DNA from: CAZIVP01 sp964542915
GTDB taxonomy: Bacteria > Calditrichota > Calditrichia > Calditrichales > Calditrichaceae
Direction of reading: 5' to 3'
Assembly: GCA_964542915.1 (NCBI GenBank)
Contig: CAZIVP010000008.1
Coordinates: forward strand, 101,877-165,876
DNA length: 64,000 nt
The number at the start of each line of letters is the position of its first letter. The stretch's first letter is position 1. Below, piece after piece: positions 52,301 through 60,233 of the stretch. The notes below the pieces were generated by a model, which had not been told where the DNA came from, made no database searches, and worked only from the letters and a program-made list of their open reading frames with translations. A program made the translations under genes and the position numbers.

Positions 52301-53262
52301 ATTCACTGGCAATGCAGTATACAAACCATGATCGCTTTGAGGGAGAACTGCAATTGCCAACAGAGCTGGCTTTGAATGAACAAATCCAATACTATTTTAC
52401 GGTAGACGATCGTTCTTCCAACCGAAATCGGGTATATTCCGACACCTTTGCGTTGCAATTGGATACGACGGAAGTTTTGGATGATTTTGAACGGAACACG
52501 ATCAAATGGCAAACCGACGCATGGGGCAGGGATGATAAATTCAGCAAGTCCGGCGATTATTCGATTTCGGACAGTCCCGGCGACGATTATACCAATAATG
52601 CTGAAAATGTATTAATGTATCAATATCCGCTGGATTTGAGCCCGTATAAAAATGCCTGGTTCGATTTTTGGTTGCGCCACAATTTGGTTGCCAACGAAGA
52701 TTCCTGTTTTATCGAATTAAGCAGCGACAGCGGTCAGACCTGGCAATCCGTCGCCGGTTATTCCGGAAAATTGTTTTATTACAAACGCCACGAGGCGGCA
52801 TTCCCGGAATTTACGGGAGAAGGCAACGAACAGGTATGGTTGCGCGTACGCGTTTCAACGGATTCCGCAAACGTAAAAGACGGCGTATATATCGATGATC
52901 TGCAGATTCATACATCCTTCATGGCGCCCACGGCATTGGACAGGCAACCGATAGCTTCGGTACCGGAAACATACTATCTGAAACAAAATTATCCTAATCC
53001 GTTCAATCCGGCTACAACGATTGAATTTGGTCTCGTGAAGAGAGCCGAAGTTACATTGAATATATATTCCATATTAGGACAAAAGGTGAAAGCCCTGGTC
53101 GATGATGAATTACGAGCGGGCAAATATCGGATGCAATGGAATGGCGCCAATGAATTCGGAAATCAGGTTGCCAGCGGCTTTTATGTCTACCGCCTGACCG
53201 TAAAAAACAAAGACGGTGGCCCGGATAAAACCTTTATTCGGAAGATGTTACTGATTCGATAA
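49375..53262 (+). CDS. Subtilisin-family (S8) serine protease, multidomain, with T9SS sorting domain
   Basis: A 1295-residue exported protease; I prefer ATG 49375 (signal peptide MRTIVILSLTLFFGVFSLLA) to the ATG 12 nt upstream because GGTGG precedes it. A fervidolysin/I9-like propeptide (TPGIIVVKLKDDR) covers about 50-150. The catalytic triad is complete: Asp 198 (VGIIDSGVDLFHPDL), His 263 (AHGTHVAG), Ser 427 (GTSMASPLVAG), with an Asp-rich calcium-type insert DDDGNGYVDD. After it come a beta-sandwich, a GATase-like fold (about 612-760: MVLVVGDYTDND, YLDSGGRLFLSGQD), Ig-like units, a MAM/choice-of-anchor domain (about 1035-1190: WFDFWLRHNL, IELSSDSGQTWQSV) and a T9SS CTD (QNYPNPFNPATTI to RKMLLIR). 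Confidence 0.9.
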   Translation: MRTIVILSLTLFFGVFSLLAKNKSDSRKTVQMSEPDVTATMAQNISGHYGNNGPEFTPGIIVVKLKDDRMPLSHSYNESQKQWITQYPALNQIIKQVGVASIQKVFPFKNQQKQKVQTDLSKIYYFRFDASRDVHSVASEFSQDQNIVYAEPLKVHRMYGTVPNDPKYPDQYHFNPVQAELAWDITQGSEDVIVGIIDSGVDLFHPDLQDNIWANEVEINGTDGADDDGNGYVDDYHGWDFVGASSSNIVPDNDPNQTGGSAHGTHVAGITGAVGNNGTGVAGMSWDVQLMVTKHSPDTESRSIYFGYEGIVYCVDNGADIVNLSWGGSFSSEYARDIINYAYENDVLVVAAAGNDTQENNYEPPDRVPPHYPSAYEHVLSIANTTNVDVLDSSSLYGETVDLAAPGTILSTIPTSQGSYDTFVGTSMASPLVAGVAALVKTMHPDWTNDQLASQIKFTTDNIDSIGNNMDYVEAGGYGAGRVNAFRAVNEPAGIDMKINRLITNDSNGGDGDGQLESGETIEITLDLSNTWGAANDVLVTFETDDYAIEIMDNSASFGDIPGGAKSVTSSDKIVFKISEESLPHNVDYMLRIQSSNADEIVLNQTLAIEPMVLVVGDYTDNDVSGYYLDALDSLGIVYDYKHKKFDPIMEDELNQYPLVIWSCEWAFPSLDSLDRDYISDYLDSGGRLFLSGQDIGWDLADRTSGNNEYSRSDGLSEIFYNSYLKTEYLADASPYATLSGVTDDAIGDGLTFEIFQPGRSSKNQYPDEVRPFGGSVSIFNYPDGTSGAVRYDGAYRLVHFSFGGYEAITDDATRLKVMRRVINWLNGLEIEHMPLNDTENTSDNYEITAQVNSNVDALESVDLYWDIDGTFPYNRITMDELSEGNYHAEIPVQNEEEVRYFIFARTTNGTYTPININRFYVGEDQIQPDISVLSRPFETTISADGPFHFFVSAEDNLGIDTTACYLHWFNEAQQDSLAMQYTNHDRFEGELQLPTELALNEQIQYYFTVDDRSSNRNRVYSDTFALQLDTTEVLDDFERNTIKWQTDAWGRDDKFSKSGDYSISDSPGDDYTNNAENVLMYQYPLDLSPYKNAWFDFWLRHNLVANEDSCFIELSSDSGQTWQSVAGYSGKLFYYKRHEAAFPEFTGEGNEQVWLRVRVSTDSANVKDGVYIDDLQIHTSFMAPTALDRQPIASVPETYYLKQNYPNPFNPATTIEFGLVKRAEVTLNIYSILGQKVKALVDDELRAGKYRMQWNGANEFGNQVASGFYVYRLTVKNKDGGPDKTFIRKMLLIR

Positions 53263-53296
53263 ACGGGAAGTCCGGATATAAGTGGAGAATTTTTAC

Positions 53297-53330
53297 AAAA
53301 AAGGAGGGCAAATCGGCCCTCCTTTTTTTT
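53297..53330. terminator. Bidirectional terminator between convergent genes
   Basis: Perfect 13-bp stem AAAAAAGGAGGGC / GCCCTCCTTTTTT with a 6-nt loop; A and T runs on both sides allow it to end the plus-strand protease gene and the minus-strand ABC operon. Confidence 0.93.
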
Positions 53331-54603
53331 ATTTATGGCGAATCCATTTAATGATTTCGGGTAAATTCGGGCGTTTGCCGTACATTAAAATACCGATGCG
53401 ATAAATTTTGGAGGTAAGCCAAATCAACACTAAAATGGTTAACGCCAGAATCACGATGGCCGAAGCGATCTGTAAAAATCCGGGCGCTGTGAGATTGATG
53501 CGTGCGAACATTAGAATGGGTGAAAAGAACGGTATTAATGACATGGCGGTTACCAGTGTGCTATCCGGATTTTTCACCAGCAAACCGAGAATCATTAAGG
53601 GAATGATCAATAGAAAAACAACCGGTCCGCCGACCTGCTGGGCTTCCTGCTCGGAATTGGAGATGGAACCGATGGCGGCATACATGGCTGCGAATACAAA
53701 ATAACCGAGGATATAAAAAATAACAAAATAGATGAAAATCATGGGTGAAAAATTAAAGTAATCTTTCGAGATAGGAAGAATATTGCCGCCGAACAGGATA
53801 AGACCGATGCCAAAACTTGCCCAGATAATGTACTGGGTAAGACCCACCGACCCCATACCTAAAATTTTACCGGCCATCAGTTGAAAGGGATTGGATGATG
53901 ACAATAATACTTCGATAATACGGGTGGTTTTTTCCTCGATAATACTGCGCATGATGCTGTTGCCGTGTAAAATTATAGTCATGTAAAGGATCAAGACAAA
54001 AATAAATGTACCGAAATATTCTTCGGCGAAACCGCGCTCGCTTTCCTGGCCGCTCTCTGTAATTTTAATCGTTCGTAATTCCAACGGCCGGGTAAGTTCG
54101 TTTATAAACGCCGGTTCTAAACCGCTTTTTTGAATTCGGTGGTCATTTATGATTTTACGAACGCTATTGCGCAATTGCCGGTTGACATCAATGTTGGCCA
54201 CATTCTTGGCGAAATAATGAATTTCATCGCTTTCAAGCACATTGGCGGGTATGTGTAAAAATCCTTCGACGTTTTTTTGGGCCAGATTGGCTTTTTGTTG
54301 CTGAACAACCTCATCGGAGGATTGTAATCCTTTATCAACGCGATTTAACAGATAGCGCTGGGATCCGTCCTTTAGGGTATCATCCTTCAATGTGTTCGCC
54401 AGTTCGCTATAAACAAAACCGGTTTCATCCAAAACATTGATGCGGATCGATTCCTGAGATTCCAACGTCAGCAACATAGAAGGAACGATGCCAAGGGCGA
54501 TCATGATAACCGGCATAAGAATCGTAATGATGATAAAGCTCTTTTTGAGCACGGATTCTTTATATTCGCGCTTCATGAGGATAAAAATCTTATTCATCAT
54601 CAT
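53329..54603 (-). CDS. ABC-2 type transporter permease (NatB-like)
   Basis: A 424-residue membrane protein. One helix at the N-terminus (SFIIITILMPVIMIALGIVPSMLLT) is followed by a large extracytoplasmic domain (about 45-195) and five to six helices in the C-terminal half (for example FIFVLILYMTIILHG, FVIFYILGYFVFAAMYAAIG, FLLIIPLMILGLLV). The motif IIEEKTTRIIEVLLSS is typical of the NatB/ABC-2 permease family, which with NatA exports sodium ions or other small substrates. Three ATG codons occur in a row; GGGAGGG gives the best spacing to the second or third (54600 or 54597). It overlaps the 3' end of the ATPase gene, so the two are translationally coupled. Confidence 0.88.
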   Translation of the reverse strand: MMMNKIFILMKREYKESVLKKSFIIITILMPVIMIALGIVPSMLLTLESQESIRINVLDETGFVYSELANTLKDDTLKDGSQRYLLNRVDKGLQSSDEVVQQQKANLAQKNVEGFLHIPANVLESDEIHYFAKNVANIDVNRQLRNSVRKIINDHRIQKSGLEPAFINELTRPLELRTIKITESGQESERGFAEEYFGTFIFVLILYMTIILHGNSIMRSIIEEKTTRIIEVLLSSSNPFQLMAGKILGMGSVGLTQYIIWASFGIGLILFGGNILPISKDYFNFSPMIFIYFVIFYILGYFVFAAMYAAIGSISNSEQEAQQVGGPVVFLLIIPLMILGLLVKNPDSTLVTAMSLIPFFSPILMFARINLTAPGFLQIASAIVILALTILVLIWLTSKIYRIGILMYGKRPNLPEIIKWIRHK

Positions 54604-55498
54604 ACCCTCCCGATGCCAGAGATATGAAAATTTCGTTCAAGCTGGAACGGTGCGACTGCATTCGTGTAACTTCGACTTTATCCACGATCGCTTTTAAGAG
54701 ATCATTGGTTTGGCGGCCGTCTCCGAGCTGAACTTCAATATATTTACCGTAATCATCAAAGTGTTTGACCATTTCGAGACCTTTAATGAATTGCGCATCG
54801 CCCTTCACTTCAAGTTGAATGCTGCGTTCGCCGTGTTGGAGCTGAATCTCCTGAAGATTGCCGTCCAGAACCTTGCGTCCGCGATTGATCATGACCACTT
54901 CGTCGCACAATTTTTCGGCGGTATCCATCATGTGTGTAGAAAGAATTATGGCCTTACCCTGGGATTTCAGTTCTAACATTATGTCTTTAACCAGGTTGAC
55001 GTTAACCGGATCGAGACCGGCAAACGGTTCGTCGAAAATGATTAATTGGGGATCATGAAGGATGGTGCTGATGAACTGGAGTTTTTGTTGCATGCCCTTA
55101 GACAGCTCCTGAACTTTCTTTTCCGTATGCTGGGCCAAATCGAGACGCTCCATCCACCTGAGCGCTTTTCCCTGCGCATCGGCGACGGCCATGCCGTGCA
55201 GTTCACCCATAAATTTGAGCAAATCCAGTGTTTTCATTTTTTGATACAAACCGCGTTCTTCGGGTAGATAACCTATTTTGGCTTTCATGGCATCGTTCAT
55301 GGTCTGGTTAAATAATAAAACCGAACCCGAATCGGGGACCATTATATTCATAATCATCCGAATGGTGCTGGTTTTGCCGGCGCCGTTGGGACCCAATAAA
55401 CCGTGGATATGCCCGCTGTCCACATCAAAGCTGACATCATCAACGGCTTTGAACGAACCGTATGATTTGCAGACGTTGTGTACTTCCAAAACTGCCAT
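54590..55498 (-). CDS. ABC transporter ATP-binding protein (NatA-like)
   Basis: A 302-residue ATPase with all nucleotide-binding motifs: Walker A GLLGPNGAGKTS near 33-44, signature LSKGMQQKLQ near 133, Walker B LIIFDEPFAGLDP near 155-167 and switch His in LSTHMMDTAEKL. The C-terminal 80 residues form the DUF4162-type extension common in NatA-like exporters (ending SLNEIFISLASGG). Start ATG 55498 follows GAGGAGCGG. Its end overlaps the permease start by about 14 nt. The exported substrate cannot be told from sequence; sodium or lipid-like or antibiotic compounds are all known for this family. Confidence 0.93.
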   Translation of the reverse strand: MAVLEVHNVCKSYGSFKAVDDVSFDVDSGHIHGLLGPNGAGKTSTIRMIMNIMVPDSGSVLLFNQTMNDAMKAKIGYLPEERGLYQKMKTLDLLKFMGELHGMAVADAQGKALRWMERLDLAQHTEKKVQELSKGMQQKLQFISTILHDPQLIIFDEPFAGLDPVNVNLVKDIMLELKSQGKAIILSTHMMDTAEKLCDEVVMINRGRKVLDGNLQEIQLQHGERSIQLEVKGDAQFIKGLEMVKHFDDYGKYIEVQLGDGRQTNDLLKAIVDKVEVTRMQSHRSSLNEIFISLASGGYDDE

Positions 55499-55823
55499 AA
55501 CCGCTCCTCTTTTAAATAGTCGAATGAGACGATATCATTATTTCATATTGGATAAAAGATAACGCCTTACGTAATAAATTAAAAGAAGTTTTATGTTAGA
55601 AGTGTAAAACGATCGCATTCGTTATCTTTCGTTACCAGAGGAAAATCGAAAGAATATTTGAACGAGCGAAGCGCTTCCTCCGCCTCGAAGCTCAATATCA
55701 TCATTGTAACGTCGGACTATTGAATTAAAAATCAAATTTGGTTAACTTATACATTTATATCAAGAAAAATCAGTATATTAGTGTCGTGTCTATTAGAGCG
55801 ATTAAAAGGGGTAATCGTCGGGT
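55499..55823. other. Divergent intergenic region between natA-like and amidase genes
   Basis: About 325 nt that must hold promoters for both directions. A 10-bp palindrome GAAGCGCTTC lies at 55668-55677 and could be an operator. No promoter could be assigned with confidence; no reading frame of note. Confidence 0.45.
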
Positions 55824-57377
55824 ATGATGGTTCGCAGACATTTCCTTAATTTGATAACGGGCTTGTTTGGTGGTAAAATCATTTTTAGCCGGCCTTTGTT
55901 TCTTTTTCAAAACAACCTCTTTGCCAGGCAGTACCAGCATGTTACGGTTCAGAACACGGTGAAAAATATCTCTGAAAAAATCATCTACAAAATCCGAAAC
56001 GGTTTGATATATATCCCCTTAACAAGTTTTGCCCGCATCAATGATTACGGAATTTTTACCAACGACAGCCGCCGTAAAACCGTTCTTTATGTCGGCAACG
56101 ATAAAATTAAATTCACGGCCGATAACAGTTTTATAATTCTCAATGAACAGATATACCAGTATTTTCACGAGCCGGCCTGGTTCGAGGGAGAATTATGGGC
56201 GCCTGCTGAAGTTTTGGCGGACCTGTTTACAAACTATACATCCATAAAGATGCGTTTCGACGCCAGGGCTAAAGAATTGGTGATCGGTTCAAAAAACGTC
56301 AATATTACCGGAGTGCAGATTTCGGAGAAAGCAAACGGTACGCTGATTCAGTGTTTTTCGAACCGTTCCTTTAAGGAAAAAGAAATTGCCTTGAAAATTG
56401 TGAACGATTGGTTGTATGTAGATGTGTTTGGCGGGCGCGTGGATACGGAGTCTATTGCAGCGGTGGCTGTGGATGGAGTCGTGAGTAAAGTGCAGGCCAT
56501 TCAGTTCGAGCAACTTGTTTCCCTGGCTTTTCGGTTGAATCAGCCGATCGAAAACAAGGAGCTTGTTGTTAATAACGAAGCCAACGGTTTTATCGTGAAT
56601 CTGCGAACCAAAGAACAGCTGGCGCGCAGGGAGGAAGAGGATTCGGAAAATGAACTGGAAAAACAAAAAAATGATTGGCTCGTCGATACGATCGTTATCG
56701 ATCCCGGACACGGGGGGAAAGACCCGGGCGCCATCGGCTATGGCAACTTGCGTGAAAAAGATATCGTCCTGTCCATCGCTTTGAAACTGGGAGCTATCAT
56801 TAAAAAGGAATTGCCGGGCATTAAAGTGGTTTACACCAGGGATGACGATACCTTTATTCCGTTATGGAAACGTACGAAAATCGCAAATAATCATGACGGC
56901 AAACTGTTCATCAGTCTGCACTGTAACGCAACCAGCGGTGGACGCGCCCGTGGGTTCGAAACTTACTTTTTGAGCGCCGAAAAAGACGGCAAAGCCCGTG
57001 ATGTGGTATTACAGGAAAACGCCTCCATTCAGTTCGAAGATCGCGAAGATAAAAAACGTTATGAAGGGATCAATTTTATACTTGCAACAATGGCTCAAAA
57101 TGCCTTTATTAAGCAGAGCCAGTATTTAGCCACGACGGTACAAAAATCGCTCGCGAAGAACCTGACGCCGATAGGCATGAAAGATCGCGGCGTTAAACAG
57201 GGACCGTTCTGGGTGATGGTCGGCGCAACCATGCCCAATATTTTGGTCGAAACTGGTTTTATTTCGAACAAATACGAAGCCAAACTGTTAAAAAGAAGAT
57301 CCACTCAAATGCAATTGGCCGAGGCCATGTTTGAGGGTATCCGTAAATATAAAAACGATATTGAAAATTCAATTTGA
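55824..57377 (+). CDS. N-acetylmuramoyl-L-alanine amidase (AmiABC type) with N-terminal copper-amine-oxidase-like and AMIN-like domains
   Basis: A 517-residue zinc amidase that cleaves the bond between N-acetylmuramic acid and L-alanine, normally for daughter-cell separation. The Amidase_3 domain occupies about 288-512 with zinc ligands His 296 (IDPGHGGKDPGA), Glu 311 (LREKD) and His 366 (SLHCNA), and catalytic Glu 476 (LVETGF). The N-terminus MVRRHFLNLITGLF fits a twin-arginine signal (RRxFL), as known for E. coli AmiA and AmiC. Residues about 55-155 look like the copper-amine-oxidase N-terminal fold (LIYIPLTSFARIN, LWAPAEVLADLF), and about 160-270 like AMIN, a peptidoglycan-targeting domain. 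Its stop is 1 nt before the murI start, so both form a wall-metabolism operon. Confidence 0.9.
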   Translation: MMVRRHFLNLITGLFGGKIIFSRPLFLFQNNLFARQYQHVTVQNTVKNISEKIIYKIRNGLIYIPLTSFARINDYGIFTNDSRRKTVLYVGNDKIKFTADNSFIILNEQIYQYFHEPAWFEGELWAPAEVLADLFTNYTSIKMRFDARAKELVIGSKNVNITGVQISEKANGTLIQCFSNRSFKEKEIALKIVNDWLYVDVFGGRVDTESIAAVAVDGVVSKVQAIQFEQLVSLAFRLNQPIENKELVVNNEANGFIVNLRTKEQLARREEEDSENELEKQKNDWLVDTIVIDPGHGGKDPGAIGYGNLREKDIVLSIALKLGAIIKKELPGIKVVYTRDDDTFIPLWKRTKIANNHDGKLFISLHCNATSGGRARGFETYFLSAEKDGKARDVVLQENASIQFEDREDKKRYEGINFILATMAQNAFIKQSQYLATTVQKSLAKNLTPIGMKDRGVKQGPFWVMVGATMPNILVETGFISNKYEAKLLKRRSTQMQLAEAMFEGIRKYKNDIENSI

Positions 57378-57378
57378 C

Positions 57379-58230
57379 ATGAAGAATCCTATTGGCATTT
57401 TTGATTCCGGTATTGGTGGTTTAACCGTAGTTAAACAACTCATGCGCCTCCTTCCTGATGAACAGCTGATCTATTTTGGCGATACGGCCCGTATTCCATA
57501 CGGTACCAAATCCAATCGCCTGGTACAACAATATGCACTTGAGGACGCTTATTTTTTATTGCAATATGATATCAAGTTACTGGTTGTCGCTTGCAATACC
57601 GCCTCTTCCATCGCGCTCAATGTGTTAAAAGAACAACTCGATATCCCGGTTGTCGGCGTGGTGCATCCGGGCACGGACGCTGCGGTGAAGTTAACGCGCA
57701 ACAACCGGATTGGCGTTATCGGCACATCGGCTACCATTAACAGCAATGCTTATGCCCGGTCCATCTATTCCATAAAATCCGAGGCCGGTGTAAGCAGCAA
57801 GGCCTGTCCACTGCTTGTACCGTTGGTGGAAGAGGGTTGGCTGGACGACGAGATAACGATTCTGACCTTAAAAAAATATTTGAAGCCCCTGATGGAAGAG
57901 AACATCGATACGCTTATCCTCGGCTGTACCCACTATCCTCTTTTACAAAACACGATTCAACACGTCGTTGGACCCGACGTAACGTTAATCGATTCCGGCA
58001 AAGAAACGGCGCGTGCGGTAAAGACGATAATGGAGGAATCGAATCTGGAAAACAAGAGCGGTCGTGTGGCGGATAATAAATTTTATGTAAGCGACATACC
58101 GGCCAAATTTCAAGAAGTGGGATCCCGCTTTCTCGGAGCTCCGCTTCACAACATTGAACGGGTAAATTTTGAAGATTTTCTCATAGAGGCGGGCAAGCGG
58201 ATGCCCCGCCTGGATGAGGCCATGCCATAA
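57379..58230 (+). CDS. murI: Glutamate racemase
   Basis: MurI converts L- to D-glutamate for peptidoglycan. The 283-residue protein has IFDSGIGGLTVV at the start, YFGDTARIPYG, and both catalytic cysteines: Cys 72 in VACNTASS and Cys 183 in LGCTHYPLL. ATG 57379 is chosen because it starts the conserved N-terminus; it overlaps no gene but follows the amidase stop TGA by a single base, a typical coupled arrangement. Length fits the family (about 260-290). Confidence 0.96.
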   Translation: MKNPIGIFDSGIGGLTVVKQLMRLLPDEQLIYFGDTARIPYGTKSNRLVQQYALEDAYFLLQYDIKLLVVACNTASSIALNVLKEQLDIPVVGVVHPGTDAAVKLTRNNRIGVIGTSATINSNAYARSIYSIKSEAGVSSKACPLLVPLVEEGWLDDEITILTLKKYLKPLMEENIDTLILGCTHYPLLQNTIQHVVGPDVTLIDSGKETARAVKTIMEESNLENKSGRVADNKFYVSDIPAKFQEVGSRFLGAPLHNIERVNFEDFLIEAGKRMPRLDEAMP

Positions 58231-58252
58231 AGCATTGATAGTGAGGATTTAT

Positions 58253-59212
58253 ATGCGTACCCTAATCCAGTTCATTTTCATAACCGGCGTTATGTTCAGC
58301 GCGGCAAATGCAAATAATGGATTAACAAGTGGTTTTGAGTTTCTTCGGACCGATTTCAGTCCGCGGACCACTGCCATGAGCACCGCCCATCTGGGTCTGC
58401 GCGGAGATTTAAATACCATGTTTATAAATCCGGCCGGCATGGCCTATCTGAAAAACCAACAGTATGGATTTAACTATACCAACTACCTGCTCGATATTTC
58501 AGGCGGTTTTGCCGGTTATGCGCGCCCCGTGGAAAAGCTCGGCCTTCTGACCGTCGGGCTGATTTACATGGATTACGGCTCGTTCGATGAGACAAACGAA
58601 TACGCGGAAATTACCGGTGAAACTTTCTCGGCGAATGAGCTCGCGCTTGGCGTAGGCGTGGCGAATCGTCTTGATAAACACTTTGTTTATGGCGTCAACC
58701 TCAAATACGCCTTTTCCAAAATCTCGCAATACAATGCTTCGGCCGTGGCCATCGATTTCGGATTGAGTTATAGCGCGCCCTTCATGGAGGATTTGTATTT
58801 TTCTTTCGTCCTGCGCAATCTCGGCTACAATTTTGAGTATTACAATAATACCGAGGAAACGTTGCCCTTAAGCCTGAGTATGGGCTTCAACAAGAAATTA
58901 GCCCATCTGCCTCTGGATATCGGCGCCTCTGTCAAAGATTTGAATGTACAAACCGATCCCTTCTGGGAACGGATTTTGCGGTTTTCCGTTGGCGGCGAGT
59001 TCACGATGAGTGAAGCCCTGCGGCTGCGATTGGGCTACGATCACGATGTGCACAGCGGCCTCGACCTGGAAAACGAGACCACCGGCAAAAAATTCGGCGG
59101 TTTAGCCGGGGGCCTCGGCATATACTGGAAAGATTACCGGTTTGATTATGCCTATTCCAATTACGGCGGCCTCGGCAATGTACATCGCTTTGGTATCCGC
59201 GGCACACTTTAA
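58253..59212 (+). CDS. PorV/PorQ-family outer-membrane protein (PorQ-like)
   Basis: A 319-residue barrel protein; ATG 58253 (after GTGAGGATTTAT) starts the signal peptide MRTLIQFIFITGVMFSAANA. The family N-terminal pattern is FLRTDFSPRTTAMSTA followed by MFINPAGMAYL, and the end is NYGGLGNVHRFGIRGTL. It differs from the three triad paralogues, being closer to PorQ-like proteins. PorQ takes part in T9SS cargo attachment and is usually encoded away from cargo genes, as here, between murI and obg. Placement in an otherwise housekeeping operon suggests constitutive expression and a general rather than cargo-specific role, which is inference. Confidence 0.8.
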   Translation: MRTLIQFIFITGVMFSAANANNGLTSGFEFLRTDFSPRTTAMSTAHLGLRGDLNTMFINPAGMAYLKNQQYGFNYTNYLLDISGGFAGYARPVEKLGLLTVGLIYMDYGSFDETNEYAEITGETFSANELALGVGVANRLDKHFVYGVNLKYAFSKISQYNASAVAIDFGLSYSAPFMEDLYFSFVLRNLGYNFEYYNNTEETLPLSLSMGFNKKLAHLPLDIGASVKDLNVQTDPFWERILRFSVGGEFTMSEALRLRLGYDHDVHSGLDLENETTGKKFGGLAGGLGIYWKDYRFDYAYSNYGGLGNVHRFGIRGTL

Positions 59213-59226
59213 ACGGCTTCAAAAAT

Positions 59227-60228
59227 ATGTTTATTGATTACACAAAAATTCAGGTGCAGGCCGGCCGGGGCGGCAGCGGCTGCGTCAGTTTTCACCGCGA
59301 AAAGTTCGTCGATAAAGGCGGACCCGACGGCGGCGACGGCGGCAACGGCGGAAGCATTATTATCAAAGCCAACCGACATCTGCGTACGCTTCAGGATTAT
59401 TCCTATCGCAAGCTATACCGGGCGAAACGCGGCCAGCATGGAATGGGCGCCAATAAACACGGTAAAAAAGGACCGGATATCACGCTAAAAGTGCCGATCG
59501 GTACCGTCATCAAGGATGCGGAAAGCGGCGAAATTTTAGCGGATCTGACCGAAGAGGACCAATCGACGGTCGTTGCCCGGGGCGGTCGCGGCGGCAAAGG
59601 CAACGCCCGTTTTGCGACGCCGACGCATCGCAGCCCGAGAGAATGGGAGGTGGGCGAACTGGGCGAAGAACGCTGGATTGAACTGGAACTGAAATTAATC
59701 GCCGATATCGGTCTGGTCGGGTTACCCAATGCCGGGAAATCCACCTTGTTGGCGCGCATCACGGCGGCGAAGCCTAAAATTGCCGACTATCCCTTCACTA
59801 CGTTACAACCCAATTTGGGCATTGTGCCTTACCGCGATTTTAAAAATTTTGTCGTTGCGGATATACCGGGCCTCATCGAAGGCGCCCATGACGGTAAAGG
59901 CCTTGGTCATCAATTTCTGCGCCATATCGAACGGACGCGCGCTATCGCCTATCTCATTGATATTAATGATGAAGCACCCCAAAAAACCTTTAATACGTTG
60001 TATAAAGAATTGAAGGCGCACAGTCCGGTGCTGGTACAAAAACCGGCCGTCGTCGTTCTTAATAAAATCGATCTGTCGCCGCAGGAAATGCAAGAAACGG
60101 AATCCAAAATCAAAACGGAATACGAAATCGTTCCCATATCGGCTGTAACCGGACAAAACGTCCAAACCCTCACGGACCGTTTTTTTCGATTGATTGAAAA
60201 GGCCAGGGAACTCGAGGAAATCTACTGA
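59227..60228 (+). CDS. obg: GTPase Obg
   Basis: A 333-residue Obg/CgtA GTPase involved in 50S assembly and stress control. The glycine-rich Obg domain (about 1-158) is evident (AGRGGSGCVSFHREK, GGPDGGDGGNGGS, GGRGGKGNARFATPT). G-domain motifs: G1 GLPNAGKST near 165, G3 DIPGLIEGA near 212, G4 NKID near 279, G5 ISAVTGQN. It is the short form without the C-terminal OCT domain. The gap to the PorQ-like gene is 14 nt and the gap to dprA 5 nt, so the genes form one operon. Confidence 0.97.
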   Translation: MFIDYTKIQVQAGRGGSGCVSFHREKFVDKGGPDGGDGGNGGSIIIKANRHLRTLQDYSYRKLYRAKRGQHGMGANKHGKKGPDITLKVPIGTVIKDAESGEILADLTEEDQSTVVARGGRGGKGNARFATPTHRSPREWEVGELGEERWIELELKLIADIGLVGLPNAGKSTLLARITAAKPKIADYPFTTLQPNLGIVPYRDFKNFVVADIPGLIEGAHDGKGLGHQFLRHIERTRAIAYLIDINDEAPQKTFNTLYKELKAHSPVLVQKPAVVVLNKIDLSPQEMQETESKIKTEYEIVPISAVTGQNVQTLTDRFFRLIEKARELEEIY

Positions 60229-60233
60229 CAGCC

